Below the pieces are notes generated by a model. The model was not told where the DNA came from. It did no database searches and was given only the letters and a program-made list of their open reading frames with translations. DNA of 64,000 bases from Lachnospiraceae bacterium (GTDB taxonomy: Bacteria > Bacillota > Clostridia > Lachnospirales > Lachnospiraceae): contig JAAWCS010000042.1 in assembly GCA_022793375.1 (NCBI GenBank), positions 1 through 64,000 on the forward strand. The letters run 5' to 3'. Positions 42,939-52,549 of this stretch are shown here, piece after piece. Positions within the stretch are counted from its first letter, which is position 1. Every line of letters starts with the position of its first letter. Position numbers and translations under genes: made by a program.

Positions 42939-45389
42939 TTAGTTTACGCTGTCTGCATACCCGGCCGCCGTGATCCCTGTCAGCCGGCCCGAGGTAAACG
43001 CCCAGCCCAGGGCCGCGCCGCCATAAGTTACATACGGTTTTTTATTGGTGTAGAGCACGCCGCCGCTTTCATTGCCCACGGCGTACAGGCCGCCAATCGG
43101 CGTCCCGGTGTCTTTTTGCAGTACGCTACAGTTTTCGTCAATGTCCAGGCCGCCGACAGTACTGAACGTCGAGGAATAGCCCTTCATGGCATAGTACGGG
43201 CCGTCGCCCAGCGCAAGCAGGCGGGAGGCATCTTTTCCATACTGTTCGTCTGCGCCGTTTTCACAGTAGGACTCGTAATCGTTCATCGACGCGGTAAAGG
43301 TATCTGCCGGTACTCCCATCAAGCCGGCCAGTTCTTCGAGCGTATCCGCTTTTACCATAACGCCCATGTCCACCAGCTTTTTTGTGATTTCCCGAATCTC
43401 CGGGATCGGCGTCTCGCCGGGCGTAGTGCCCTGGGAGGTGGAGGCATAGGTAAATACGGCTGCCGGGAAGCCTTTTTCGGCCACGCTGTCAATCAGGTCC
43501 TCCGACCAGACCGCCCAATAAGAGGGGCCGGACAGCCACCAGGAAAACATGGCGCCCTCCTTTACAAATCGTTCGCCGTGGGTGTTGACCCAGGGAATCA
43601 TGTTGGTTAAGACCATTGCGTCGGGCACATTGTTCAGGGACCAGCCACGGGGCCAGCCGTACCACTGGTCAAGCGCCGCGCCGGCTTCTTCGTGGTAGGG
43701 ATAATCATGGATCACTACGCCGGAGGTTGCGAAATGGACCATCGGCACCATATCTATGTTGCATGTTCCCGCACCGATGGCAACGGCCGCTTGGATCATC
43801 TTGCCGTCGTTTTGCGCCATACCGATCAAGTTCCATTCTCCGCCTAAATCGGAGTAATAGGGATTTTCGGCAAAATATTCGCTCTCCATCGCGCCGTTGC
43901 CGGCAAAGCCGCCGGATGCCAGGATAACGGCCTTGGCCTGAATCGTGTATACGGTTCCGTCATGGCCGACGGCCCTTACGCCGGTCACCTTGTTGCCGGC
44001 CGCATCGTAGATCAGTTCCGTAGCTTCTGTTTCCAGCATATACTGGCCGCCCAGCTCTGTGTAGTCCTCCAGCAGACGGGCGAAATATTTGTCGGTCTGC
44101 GTATTCTGTCCGCCGGTGATTTCTTCGCCGTAGTCGCGGCCTTCTTCTATATTAAAGGCGCTTACGTATTGATATTTACAGCGGTATACGTCCTCCGGCC
44201 CAAAGCCGGTCAGCGGATTGTTAAACAAAAAGCCGTGATCGTAGTACAGCCAATCGATGGTATCGCCGGAATTTTCCAGGAATTTTTCTACGATTTCCAT
44301 CTTGGCTTCGCCTTCGGTATACTCGTTCCAGGCCGCCAGCAGTGCGTCGCCGTCCATATAATCTTCGCCGTTGTTGAATTCTTCTTTATATTTGGGGGCA
44401 TTTACCGCCATCGGCTCTCCGCAGAATGCCGAGGTGCCGCCAAACCGGCCCGCCTTGTCAATGGCCAGTACGCGGACTTCCCGGCCGGCATCGGCCTGCG
44501 CCTCCGCCGCGCTCATGGCGGCCGCACAGCCGGAACCGCCCATGCCGACGACCAGCACATCGGTTTCCAGCGTCTGTTCGCCGCCGTCTTTTACTTCCGC
44601 TGTCTGGAACGCTGCCAGCGCGGCCGGGTCGGAACCGCCGGCTGAAAGCGCCGCCGAAAGCGCTTCCGCCGCTGCTGCTTTCACGGCTCCGCTGGTAGCG
44701 GTCGCGCCGGAAATCGAGTCGACTGCCACCGACTGATATTTAAGCATCCGAGGAATCATATATGTATTGACCGAGCGGACCATTGCCACGCTGTCGCGGT
44801 TGCCGTTTACCTGGATATCTAAAATACTGCTTTCGTCTACCGTAACCGATACTTCAACCGGCGCGATCTGGATGAAGCCATAGGCGCTGGCCGTGTAGGT
44901 GCCGGGCTTCATTTTTACCGGACTGCCGGCTGTCCCGGCAGCTTCAGACAGCGCGGCCTGCGCGGCCTGCAAAATGGCTTTGCTGGAAATCGTGCAGCCG
45001 CTTATGGCTTCTACCTGTGTATTGCCGGCCTCTGCGATCGCAGCCGGCAGGTTTTCGACTGCGATCGAACCCTTTCCCTGTGTCTCGTTCGGGCCTTCGG
45101 CCGTGCAGGCGGTGATTTTCTCGCTGTCTACGGTTAGGGTCACCGTAATGTCGCCGCCGTAGCCCTTGGCCGCCGCCGTATAAGTGCCCGGCGTGTAAAG
45201 GCCGCCGCTTTCTGTTGCCGCGGCTTCTGTCGCCGGCGCCTGCGTCTGCGGTACGGTCGTGGCCTGCGCGTTTGTTTCGCCTGCTTCGGAAGCGGCCGGC
45301 GCATCGGCCGGACTGCCGCACGCGGCCAGGCTTACAAGCATGGTAAGCGCCAGCAGAAATGCCGGCAGCCTTCGGTTTTGTTTTTTCAT
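42939..45389 (-). CDS. Secreted lipoprotein flavoreductase (two FMN-binding domains + FAD_binding_2)
   Basis: 816 residues. Lipoprotein signal with lipobox LAAC (Cys24), then a Thr/Ala-rich linker. FMN-binding domain 1 (about 64-150) and domain 2 (about 157-245) precede a fumarate-reductase-type FAD domain from about 278 (VLVVGMGGSGCAAAMSAAEAQ) to the end (GGLYAVGNESGGVLY). Domain 2 keeps the flavinylation motif DSISGAT; domain 1 has EAISGCT, lacking the Asp and the GAT alanine. Similar enzymes reduce fumarate, urocanate or cinnamate-like acceptors outside the cell, fed by membrane electron transfer. The acceptor here is unknown. Confidence 0.93.
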   Translation of the reverse strand: MKKQNRRLPAFLLALTMLVSLAACGSPADAPAASEAGETNAQATTVPQTQAPATEAAATESGGLYTPGTYTAAAKGYGGDITVTLTVDSEKITACTAEGPNETQGKGSIAVENLPAAIAEAGNTQVEAISGCTISSKAILQAAQAALSEAAGTAGSPVKMKPGTYTASAYGFIQIAPVEVSVTVDESSILDIQVNGNRDSVAMVRSVNTYMIPRMLKYQSVAVDSISGATATSGAVKAAAAEALSAALSAGGSDPAALAAFQTAEVKDGGEQTLETDVLVVGMGGSGCAAAMSAAEAQADAGREVRVLAIDKAGRFGGTSAFCGEPMAVNAPKYKEEFNNGEDYMDGDALLAAWNEYTEGEAKMEIVEKFLENSGDTIDWLYYDHGFLFNNPLTGFGPEDVYRCKYQYVSAFNIEEGRDYGEEITGGQNTQTDKYFARLLEDYTELGGQYMLETEATELIYDAAGNKVTGVRAVGHDGTVYTIQAKAVILASGGFAGNGAMESEYFAENPYYSDLGGEWNLIGMAQNDGKMIQAAVAIGAGTCNIDMVPMVHFATSGVVIHDYPYHEEAGAALDQWYGWPRGWSLNNVPDAMVLTNMIPWVNTHGERFVKEGAMFSWWLSGPSYWAVWSEDLIDSVAEKGFPAAVFTYASTSQGTTPGETPIPEIREITKKLVDMGVMVKADTLEELAGLMGVPADTFTASMNDYESYCENGADEQYGKDASRLLALGDGPYYAMKGYSSTFSTVGGLDIDENCSVLQKDTGTPIGGLYAVGNESGGVLYTNKKPYVTYGGAALGWAFTSGRLTGITAAGYADSVN

Positions 45390-45603
45390 TGCCTCTTCTC
45401 CTTTTCTCTGTTTTCTCAGGGCCTAGAAGGACGCCCTTTACGGCGCCTTGCCCTTCCCGCATTTGTTATTGGGGATAGCAATATTTTAACAAAACCTATA
45501 CGGGTGAAAAAGCCGTATTTTTTTGTAGCCCTCTACAAGTAAATTTTGCATGTATCTTGGCAGGAGAGGATTTTAAGATGAACAAGACGGGCTTTCGTTC
45601 TGA

Positions 45604-45734
45604 TTTGACCAATATCGCGATCAATAATTTCATTGATTATAACATACAATAAAAGTCGCTGCAACCAATACTGGTCAAAAGGAAGGGATATACTTTGGAA
45701 CAGAAATTACGACGTGATCGAAACATTGGTCAAA
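45604..45734. promoter_or_regulatory. Three TTTGACCAA/TTGGTCAAA sites around the small XRE gene
   Basis: TTTGACCAA at 45604-45612, the opposite orientation TGGTCAAA at 45672-45679 and TTGGTCAAA at 45726-45734, the last inside the gene. They bracket the start codon and could be operators of the XRE protein. A shorter palindrome, ATCAAT...ATTGAT, lies between. The rest of 45390-45600 shows only AT-rich sequence. Confidence 0.4.
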
Positions 45735-45982
45735 ACCTTAGAAAGCTGAGAAATAAATATGGATTTTCTCAAGAGAAACTTTGTGCAAAATTGCAACGCA
45801 GGGCTTGTGATATCAGCCGCTCCACCTATCAGAAATATGAAGATGGGCAGCTAAATATCCGTGTCAGCGTGTTAATCGAATTAAAAAAAATTTATCAGTG
45901 TGCCTATGACGATTTTTTTGAAGGTTTGGATAAACAGACCATAAATTTGCCTGAAACCATTAAACCGGATAAAAATTACTAA
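45695..45982 (+). CDS. Small XRE-family regulator
   Basis: 95 residues from a TTG with AAGGAAGGGA upstream. HTH: GQNLRKLRNKYGFSQEKLCAKLQRRACDISRSTYQKYEDGQLNIRVSVLIELKKIYQCAYDDFFEG. AT-rich relative to its neighbours. Convergent with lysR (4-base overlap) and divergent from the flavoprotein gene, which it might control. Confidence 0.85.
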   Translation: MEQKLRRDRNIGQNLRKLRNKYGFSQEKLCAKLQRRACDISRSTYQKYEDGQLNIRVSVLIELKKIYQCAYDDFFEGLDKQTINLPETIKPDKNY

Positions 45983-46902
45983 TAAAGTTCCGGCGGCGAG
46001 ATTTCGCCGAATCCCGTCCAGTGTTCCCGCAAATAATCAAAAAGCAGTTCTGCCGCCGGGGTCTGCGGGCGGGCGGCCAAACGGCAGAGATACAGACGGC
46101 TGCGCCACAGGTCGCCTTTTAGCGGTACCATTACGAAGCGCTGCGGGTTAAAAAGTTCCTCCTGGGCGGTCAGGGTCAGCATCATTGCCTGGTTGCCGAG
46201 TATTTCCTGGCCGAGCAGGTCGAAAAGGTATTCTTTTACGTCAATAAATTCCGGCGGCGTTTTGCCGTAAAGAGCCCGTGTGATTTGATTGCGGCTTCCG
46301 GTTTCTTCTCCGGCCAGAATTACTTTTCGGCCGGACAAATCCTCTACCGACAGGCAGTCCCGGTCTGCCAGTTCATGTCCCTTTGCCATCAGCATATACC
46401 ATTGAAAATCCCGTAAAGGAGTGAGTTCTAAAAACTCCAGGCGCTCCGGCATCATGGTAACGCACAAGTCAAGCCGCTGCTCCAGCACACCCTCAATGCA
46501 GCGGGCCGGGGAGTCGTTTTCCCACGCCAGGCGGATTTGCGGGTATGCGCGGCAAAATTCCCGCAGACATTCGTAGCGCAGATTGTTTCCTTCTGCCATC
46601 TGCCAGCATTGGATTCCCAGTTTGACCACACCGGAAACGATATGTTTTCGTTTTTGTACGGAATAGACGAAGCTTTCTAACTCCGGCAGAACTTTTTCTG
46701 CTTTTTCAAAAAGCATATGGCCGTATTCGGTCGCTTCGACGCCGCTGATGCTGCGGGTAAAGAGCGCTACGCCCAGCTCCTTTTCCAGGTTTTGAATCTG
46801 CCGCGAGAGGGCTTGTTGCGTTACGTTTAGCTCGCCTGACGCGCTGCGTATACTGCCTGCGCGGTACACTTGGTAAAAATAGCGAAGCTGTGTTAATTCC
46901 AT
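45979..46902 (-). CDS. LysR-family transcription regulator
   Basis: 307 residues. HTH: MELTQLRYFYQVYRAGSIRSASGELNVTQQALSRQIQNLEKELGVALFTR (1-50); substrate-binding domain from about 90. Its C-terminus meets the small XRE gene. The flavoprotein reductase gene, next on the same strand, is a plausible target. Confidence 0.95.
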   Translation of the reverse strand: MELTQLRYFYQVYRAGSIRSASGELNVTQQALSRQIQNLEKELGVALFTRSISGVEATEYGHMLFEKAEKVLPELESFVYSVQKRKHIVSGVVKLGIQCWQMAEGNNLRYECLREFCRAYPQIRLAWENDSPARCIEGVLEQRLDLCVTMMPERLEFLELTPLRDFQWYMLMAKGHELADRDCLSVEDLSGRKVILAGEETGSRNQITRALYGKTPPEFIDVKEYLFDLLGQEILGNQAMMLTLTAQEELFNPQRFVMVPLKGDLWRSRLYLCRLAARPQTPAAELLFDYLREHWTGFGEISPPELY

Positions 46903-46924
46903 GTTTCCCTCCGTTGCGGTCTGC

Positions 46925-46971
46925 GTTCCCGGCCGGCTCCGGCTATGTTCCGGGTCGGAGCCGGCGGGAAC
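46925..46971. repeat. Strong GC hairpin between valS and lysR
   Basis: A 16-bp stem (GTTCCC-GCCGGCTCCG, 46925-46941 with one bulged G, pairing 46956-46971). No U-tract on either strand. It probably caps the 3' end of the valS transcript, whose stop is 36 bases away. Confidence 0.55.
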
Positions 46972-47006
46972 GAACGGTGTTTCGGGCCGCAGCCGCTGCC
47001 TGTGGT

Positions 47007-49652
47007 TTATTTCCTAAGCTGTGCGAGACGCTCTTTTACCTGCGCCATCATCTGCGCATATTTTTCCTGCTTGGCACGTTCTTCGGCAATCTTTGCTTCC
47101 GGCGCACGGCTGATGAATTTTTCGTTGGACAGCATCCCGTTTACGCGGGCCAATTCGCCTGCAAGCCGCTTTTCTTCTTTCGCAAGCCGCTCGATTTCTT
47201 TTTCCACGTCGATCAGGTCGGCAGAGGGCAGGTACAGAACCGCCTGATGGATCACCGCCGATACGGCATCTTGTGCGATTCCTGCTTTATCCGGCTGTAC
47301 GGTCGCCTGGCTGGCCGAGGACAGGCTTTCAAAAAAGACCTTGCCGTTTTCAAAGATATTTCGTATTTTTTCGTTTTCTGAAACAACAAATACCTGCGCT
47401 TTCTTGCTGGGCGGCACGTTCATCGAACTGCGCACGTTGCGGATCGCGCGCACGGCTTCTTTGATGACTTCTACGCTTTCCTCTTCTTTGGGGAAGCGGA
47501 AAGATTCCTCATACTGCGGCCAGGAGGATACCATAATGGATTCTTCCTCGTCCTGAAGCGTGCAGAAAATTTCTTCCGAAATAAACGGCATGTAGGGGTG
47601 CAGCAGCTTCAGAGACCGGATTAAGACGTTTTTCAGGGTCCAGAGCGCCGCGGCCTTGGTTGTATCCGCGTCGTTGTACAGACGGGGTTTGACCATCTCG
47701 ATATACCAGTCGCAGAATTCCTCCCAGATAAAGTCGTATATCTTCTGCAGGGCGATGCCCAGTTCGTATTTCTCAAGGTTTTCGGTCACGTCTTTAGAAA
47801 GCGTATTGCATTTTGAAAGAATCCATTTGTCGGCGTCGGTCAGGGAGGCAAGTTCTACGTCCGTCACCGGCGCTTTTTCGATATTCATCAGGATAAAGCG
47901 GGACGCGTTCCACACTTTATTGGCAAAATTGCGGCTGGCTTCTACGCGTTCCCAGTAAAAGCGCATGTCGTTGCCGGGCGCGTTGCCGGTAATCAGGGTC
48001 ATACGCAGGGCGTCGGCGCCGTATTTGTCGATGACCTCCAGCGGGTCGATGCCGTTGCCGAGGGACTTGCTCATTTTGCGTCCCTGGGAATCGCGCACCA
48101 GGCCGTGGATGAGCACCGTATGGAAGGGTTCGGCGCCGGTCTGCTCCAGGGCGGAGAAAACCATGCGGATGACCCAGAAAAAGATAATATCGTAGCCGGT
48201 CACCAGCACGTCGGTGGGATAGAAGTACGCAAGGTCTTTATTTTCCTGCGGCCAGCCCAGCGTTGAGAAGGGCCACAATGCCGAGGAAAACCAGGTATCC
48301 AGCGTGTCCTCGTCCTGAATCATATGCGTACTGCCGCATTTCGGACAAACGGCAGGGCATGTTTTGTCTACTACCATCTCGCCGCAGTCCTGGCAGTAAT
48401 AGGCAGGGATCCGGTGTCCCCACCAGAGCTGGCGGGACACGCACCAGTCGCGGATATTTTCCAGCCAGTGGAGGTAGGTTTTGCCAAAGCTTTCCGGCAC
48501 GAATTTGAGCCGGCCGCTTTTCAGGGATTCGATGGCCGGCTTTGCCATTTCATCCATGCGCACGAACCACTGGGGTTTAATCATCGGCTCTACGGTCGTC
48601 TTACAGCGGTCATGGGTTCCGACGTTATGAACATGATCTTCTGTTTTTACCAAAAGTCCCTGGGCTTCCAAGTCGGCCACCATGGCTTTACGGGCTTCGT
48701 AGCGGTCCATGCCGGCGTATTTGCCGCCGTACTCGGCATTGATTGTGGCATCGTCGTTCAGGATATTGATTTCCGGCAGATTGTGGCGTTTGCCTACTTC
48801 AAAGTCGTTGGGATCGTGGGCCGGCGTGATTTTAACACAGCCGGTGCCGAATTCACGGTCTACATAAGGATCGGCGACAACCGGGATCTGCCGGTCGGTG
48901 AGCGGCAGCTTCAGCATTTTGCCGACCAGGTGGGTGTAGCGCTCGTCTTGCGGATTTACGGCTACGGCCGTATCGCCTAACAGTGTCTCAGGGCGGGTCG
49001 TCGCGATTTCGACATAGCCCTCCTCTCCGACAATCGGATATTTGATATGCCAGAAATGGCCGGCCTGCTCCACATGCTCTACTTCGGCGTCGCTGATTGA
49101 GGTCTGGCACACCGGACACCAGTTGATAATGCGGCTGCCTTTGTAAATGTATCCTTTTTTATATAGACGGATGAATACTTCCTGCACCGCCTCGGAGCAG
49201 CCTTCGTCCATAGTAAAACGCTCCCGGTCCCAGTCGGCGGAGGAGCCCATACGTTTTAACTGGTTGACGATCCGGCCTCCGTATTCTTTGCGCCATTCCC
49301 AGGCTTTTTCAAGGAAACCTTCGCGGCCCAGTTCGTTTTTGTCAATGCCTTCGCTTTTTAGCTTGTCGATCACTTTGACTTCCGTCGCAATGGCGGCGTG
49401 GTCCGTGCCCGGCTGCCACAGCGCTTCATAGCCCTGCATCCGTTTATAGCGGATCAGGATGTCCTGCATGGTGTTGTCCAGGGCGTGGCCCATGTGAAGC
49501 TGGCCCGTGATGTTGGGCGGCGGCATGACGATCGTGAAGGGCTTTTTGTCCGGGTTTACACGGGCGGCGAAGTACTTTTTATCCAGCCATTTTTGGTACA
49601 GGCGGGATTCGATGTTTTGGGGGGCATAGGTTTTTTCCAGTTCTTTTTTCAT
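47007..49652 (-). CDS. valS: Valyl-tRNA synthetase
   Basis: 881 residues from [28 protein letters not shown] at 49652. HIGH motif [17 protein letters not shown], editing domain in the middle ([17 protein letters not shown]), a zinc-like knuckle CQDCGEM...CPKCGS, KMSKS in [18 protein letters not shown], anticodon-binding domain and C-terminal coiled coil ([26 protein letters not shown]). Charges tRNA-Val and edits Thr-tRNA-Val. Preceded by a T-box leader. Confidence 0.98.
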   Translation of the reverse strand: MKKELEKTYAPQNIESRLYQKWLDKKYFAARVNPDKKPFTIVMPPPNITGQLHMGHALDNTMQDILIRYKRMQGYEALWQPGTDHAAIATEVKVIDKLKSEGIDKNELGREGFLEKAWEWRKEYGGRIVNQLKRMGSSADWDRERFTMDEGCSEAVQEVFIRLYKKGYIYKGSRIINWCPVCQTSISDAEVEHVEQAGHFWHIKYPIVGEEGYVEIATTRPETLLGDTAVAVNPQDERYTHLVGKMLKLPLTDRQIPVVADPYVDREFGTGCVKITPAHDPNDFEVGKRHNLPEINILNDDATINAEYGGKYAGMDRYEARKAMVADLEAQGLLVKTEDHVHNVGTHDRCKTTVEPMIKPQWFVRMDEMAKPAIESLKSGRLKFVPESFGKTYLHWLENIRDWCVSRQLWWGHRIPAYYCQDCGEMVVDKTCPAVCPKCGSTHMIQDEDTLDTWFSSALWPFSTLGWPQENKDLAYFYPTDVLVTGYDIIFFWVIRMVFSALEQTGAEPFHTVLIHGLVRDSQGRKMSKSLGNGIDPLEVIDKYGADALRMTLITGNAPGNDMRFYWERVEASRNFANKVWNASRFILMNIEKAPVTDVELASLTDADKWILSKCNTLSKDVTENLEKYELGIALQKIYDFIWEEFCDWYIEMVKPRLYNDADTTKAAALWTLKNVLIRSLKLLHPYMPFISEEIFCTLQDEEESIMVSSWPQYEESFRFPKEEESVEVIKEAVRAIRNVRSSMNVPPSKKAQVFVVSENEKIRNIFENGKVFFESLSSASQATVQPDKAGIAQDAVSAVIHQAVLYLPSADLIDVEKEIERLAKEEKRLAGELARVNGMLSNEKFISRAPEAKIAEERAKQEKYAQMMAQVKERLAQLRK

Positions 49653-49759
49653 GTGGGAGACTCCTTTCTTTTGACGGCGGCGCACCGGGGGCTTGTACCA
49701 GGGGCCGCCGTGCCAGCCTGGACTTTGCTTTGTCCTGGCCGCGCTGCCCGCTGCTGACA

Positions 49760-50046
49760 CAAAAAGGCCCTTCTGTGCCTAAGCGCAAAAGGGCGAATGA
49801 TCGCGGTACCACCTTGTTTTCAACGCAGAACAGCCTGCGTCCTCTCGGCCTATAACGGGGCCAGTCGTGCGGGCTTATCCGTCTGCCGCTCCATTTGTCG
49901 ATAAATTGGAGGGCGCGCTTTCAGCCTGCCGGTTTGGAAGCCACGTTCTGTCTGTGCTGTCCCGGACCGCCTTGCAGCCGGTGGGCCGTCCTCTCTGGGG
50001 GTGCGTGCAGACATACTCTTCTTCGTCATCACCTTTGTTTTTTACT
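49760..50046 (-). promoter_or_regulatory. T-box riboswitch of valS
   Basis: The minus-strand leader contains the T-box AACAAGGTGGTACCGCGA (49801-49820 region), the tRNA-acceptor bulge, then a terminator (stem 49767-49774 with 49787-49794, TTTTTGTG tail). Stem I begins with GAAGAGTA and its 3' side reads GAACGTGG. In the loop-E arrangement the likely specifier is GTG (49942-49944), a valine codon. Uncharged tRNA-Val should stabilise the antiterminator and raise valS expression. Confidence 0.93.
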
Positions 50047-50075
50047 ATGATACGGGGGAAACGGATTTTTGTCAA
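50047..50075 (-). promoter_or_regulatory. SigA promoter of valS
   Basis: Minus-strand TTGACA (50070-50075), 17-bp spacer, TATCAT (50047-50052). Confidence 0.85.
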
Positions 50076-50115
50076 GTCTTTACGACGCTGATTTTGTCGG
50101 ATCACTTTTTTATTC

Positions 50116-50955
50116 TTAGTGGAGGGCTGTTTTCCCCCTTCCTGCTTTCAACGCGGCAAATTGTCCCTGCGTCACCCCAAATTCTCCCATGGCAGTAAGC
50201 GCTTCGCTGTGGAAATCACTGCCGCCACTTTCCAAAAGATGGTATGTACGGGCAAATTCCCTGGTCAGCCGATAATCCTCCTCTTTCATGCTGGGATGCG
50301 ATCTCTCAATACCCCGCAGCCCATACGAAACGTACTTGGGGATTTCCTCATAATTCCCGTATTCGCACGGATGAGCCAGCACCGGAATGCCGCCGTCGGT
50401 TATGATCGCTTCGATTCCTTCCTTTATGTCGATATAACCCATCTGCAAATCGATTTCCCGTCCGGTTTTGCCCGCAAAAAGCTGCCGGTATTTTTGCGGT
50501 TCCCTGTATTCCGGGTATTTTTCACACAAAGCCCGAAAGATATGCATTTTAAACACGATATTGTGGGGAGCGTATTTTTTTGCATCCTCATAGGTAATCG
50601 CCAATCCCTTTTGGGCCATCTGCTCGATCTGCTTGTGATGGTATGCATCCCTGCAGGAAAGCGTCTTTTGGCACAATGCTTCCACATGTACGGGATTGTC
50701 GTTGAGCCACAGGCCCACTATATGTACCTTTTTTAATACATTAAAATCATAACAGCTCATTTCCACTCCGCGTATGGTTTCCATCCCCTGGTTTTGGCAG
50801 ACCGCCTTAACCTGCTCATAGTGGAATACCGTATCGTGGTCGGTAATGGCAATCGTATGAATACCCTTTTGTCGGGCCAGAGATACGACCTCTTCGATCG
50901 TATGTACGCCGTCGCTATAGTCGGTATGCATATGCAAATCCGCATAAGGCATCAC
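50116..50955 (-). CDS. PHP-domain metal-dependent phosphoesterase
   Basis: 279 residues. Metal ligands in DLHMHTDYSDG (7-17), ITDHDT, AHPCEYG and SGGSDFHSE. Related to the 3',5'-nucleoside bisphosphate and histidinol phosphatase-like PHP family. Third gene of the bglG-PTS operon, 12 bases after EIIBC, so it might act on a sugar phosphate or cyclic derivative of the imported sugar. Substrate unknown. Confidence 0.88.
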   Translation of the reverse strand: MMPYADLHMHTDYSDGVHTIEEVVSLARQKGIHTIAITDHDTVFHYEQVKAVCQNQGMETIRGVEMSCYDFNVLKKVHIVGLWLNDNPVHVEALCQKTLSCRDAYHHKQIEQMAQKGLAITYEDAKKYAPHNIVFKMHIFRALCEKYPEYREPQKYRQLFAGKTGREIDLQMGYIDIKEGIEAIITDGGIPVLAHPCEYGNYEEIPKYVSYGLRGIERSHPSMKEEDYRLTREFARTYHLLESGGSDFHSEALTAMGEFGVTQGQFAALKAGRGKTALH

Positions 50956-50967
50956 TGTCCCTCCTTT

Positions 50968-52398
50968 TTACGCTTCTGCCGCTTTCTGCGCCCCCTCCTC
51001 CGGATCCTCAAAACCGATCAGGAGAGTCGCAACAAAGGTTACTGCAATGGCAATCGCCATCGTTATAAACGCGTGAATCAGGTTGGCGCTCCCCTCGCCG
51101 CCGATCCACATGGGGAAATTCACCAGGCTTGGCGACATAAACGCGTAGGCTTTTAATCCGATCAGGCCGGCATACAGCCCTGCCGCGCCGCAGCCAATCA
51201 TCACCGCATACATCGGCTTCTTCAGACGCAGAGTAACGCCATAGATGCACGGCTCGGTAATGCCGCCGACAAAAGCCGTAAAGCCGGCGGAAACGCAGGT
51301 ACTCCTGAATTTTTTATTCTTCGTCTTAACCGCGCAGGCAAAGGCTGCCGATCCCTGGGCCATATTTGCCGTCAATGTCAAAACCCTCGACAGCGGGTCA
51401 TAGCCGGTCTGGGACAAAATCTGGATTCCGGCAATCGCCAGCGTCGAATGCATCCCCGTGACCACCAGCCACGGATATACGATGCAGAGAACCGCCATTC
51501 CGATCATCCCAAACGTATTATAAATCCACAGCAGCGCCTGTCCCAGGTAGATCGAAACAATCCCCGCAGCCGGAGCCAGGAGAAGAAAGGTAAGCGGCGT
51601 CATCACAAGCAGCACGATCAGCGGTTTGGCAACGCCTTTGATCAGCTCCGGCAAAACCTTTTCCAGCCAATGTTCCCATTTGGCCATCACCCATACCGCC
51701 AGCATCGCCGGAATCAACGTCGAAGTGTAGGGCATTCCGTATAGCGGGAAAATGCCAAACATTTCACCGATGAATTTAGGGTCAAGAGCCGACACCATTG
51801 TATTCCAGTTGGGATGTATTAACGCACAGCCCAGCACAGCGGCAATATACATGTTGCATTTGAAATGCCTGGCAGCCGCAAGCGCAACAAACACCGGCAA
51901 AAACGTAAATCCCGCGTCGAAAACAAAATTAAATACGTAATAGGTCATCGAGGAATCCGCATTAGCCAGCCCCAGCATGGAAACGATCATGAGGATACAT
52001 TTGCCCAGTCCCGTGCCCACCAAAACCGGGATCAGCGGCCCTATGATACCGATGATATTTGATACCAGCATACCCAGAATGTTCTTCTTTTTCCCGCCTC
52101 TGGCCTCCCCATCCAGGTTTTCGGCGATCCCTTCCTGAGCCGCAACTCCCAGCTGGGAACACACTACATCATAGACGCTCTTTACATGAGTACCGATAAT
52201 AATTTGCAGCTGATCTCCCGTAATCTGGCTGCCTACCACACCCTCCACTTTATTGATTTCTTCCAGCCGCACAATGCTGAGATCTTTCAAATGGAATCTC
52301 AGACGTGTCATGCAGTGCAGGCACAACTGGACATTGTCCCGGCCGCCGACCATTTCAATAATCTGTTGCGACAGTTCATCGTATTTTTTCTTTGCCAT
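50968..52398 (-). CDS. PTS EIIBC, glucose/beta-glucoside superfamily
   Basis: 476 residues. EIIB domain (1-90) with phospho-Cys29 in LCLHCMTRLRFHL. EIIC from about 110 with ten or so helices, VTGMHSTLAIAGIQIL and FVGGITEPCIYGVTLRLKKP (the GITEP signature). No EIIA domain, so it relies on a separate EIIA-Glc-type protein. Controlled by the BglG antiterminator encoded upstream through a RAT/terminator. Substrate probably a beta-glucoside or other glycoside. Confidence 0.94.
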   Translation of the reverse strand: MAKKKYDELSQQIIEMVGGRDNVQLCLHCMTRLRFHLKDLSIVRLEEINKVEGVVGSQITGDQLQIIIGTHVKSVYDVVCSQLGVAAQEGIAENLDGEARGGKKKNILGMLVSNIIGIIGPLIPVLVGTGLGKCILMIVSMLGLANADSSMTYYVFNFVFDAGFTFLPVFVALAAARHFKCNMYIAAVLGCALIHPNWNTMVSALDPKFIGEMFGIFPLYGMPYTSTLIPAMLAVWVMAKWEHWLEKVLPELIKGVAKPLIVLLVMTPLTFLLLAPAAGIVSIYLGQALLWIYNTFGMIGMAVLCIVYPWLVVTGMHSTLAIAGIQILSQTGYDPLSRVLTLTANMAQGSAAFACAVKTKNKKFRSTCVSAGFTAFVGGITEPCIYGVTLRLKKPMYAVMIGCGAAGLYAGLIGLKAYAFMSPSLVNFPMWIGGEGSANLIHAFITMAIAIAVTFVATLLIGFEDPEEGAQKAAEA

Positions 52399-52477
52399 AA
52401 CAAAACCCTCTCATTTCTATAAGAATACAATAGTATCATTCAAACAATACTGCGCGCCTGTATTGCCTAAATCTCAT

Positions 52478-52549
52478 TAAAAAAACCTCAGGAAAAAGCA
52501 GACCTCTTACTGCTTCTTCTCTGAGGTGATGCCCTGCTGGTAACATTCC
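52478..52549 (-). promoter_or_regulatory. RAT 2 plus terminator before the EIIBC gene
   Basis: On the minus strand a ribonucleic antiterminator (52525-52549) begins GGAATGTTAC and ends GGCATCACC, exactly as in the copy upstream of bglG. Its last three bases overlap the 5' arm of a terminator (ACCTCAG 52521-52527 with 52485-52491, plus an inner AAGCAG pairing) that ends in TTTTTTT. The RAT lies entirely inside the last codons of bglG. Binding by BglG would block the terminator. Confidence 0.85.

Noticed and set aside
46925-46971. GC hairpin as an intrinsic terminator of valS
   Set aside because: The stem is strong, but neither strand has a U-tract, so it is listed only as a hairpin.
49850-50105. 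Minus-strand frames upstream of valS
   Set aside because: They lie inside the T-box leader RNA.
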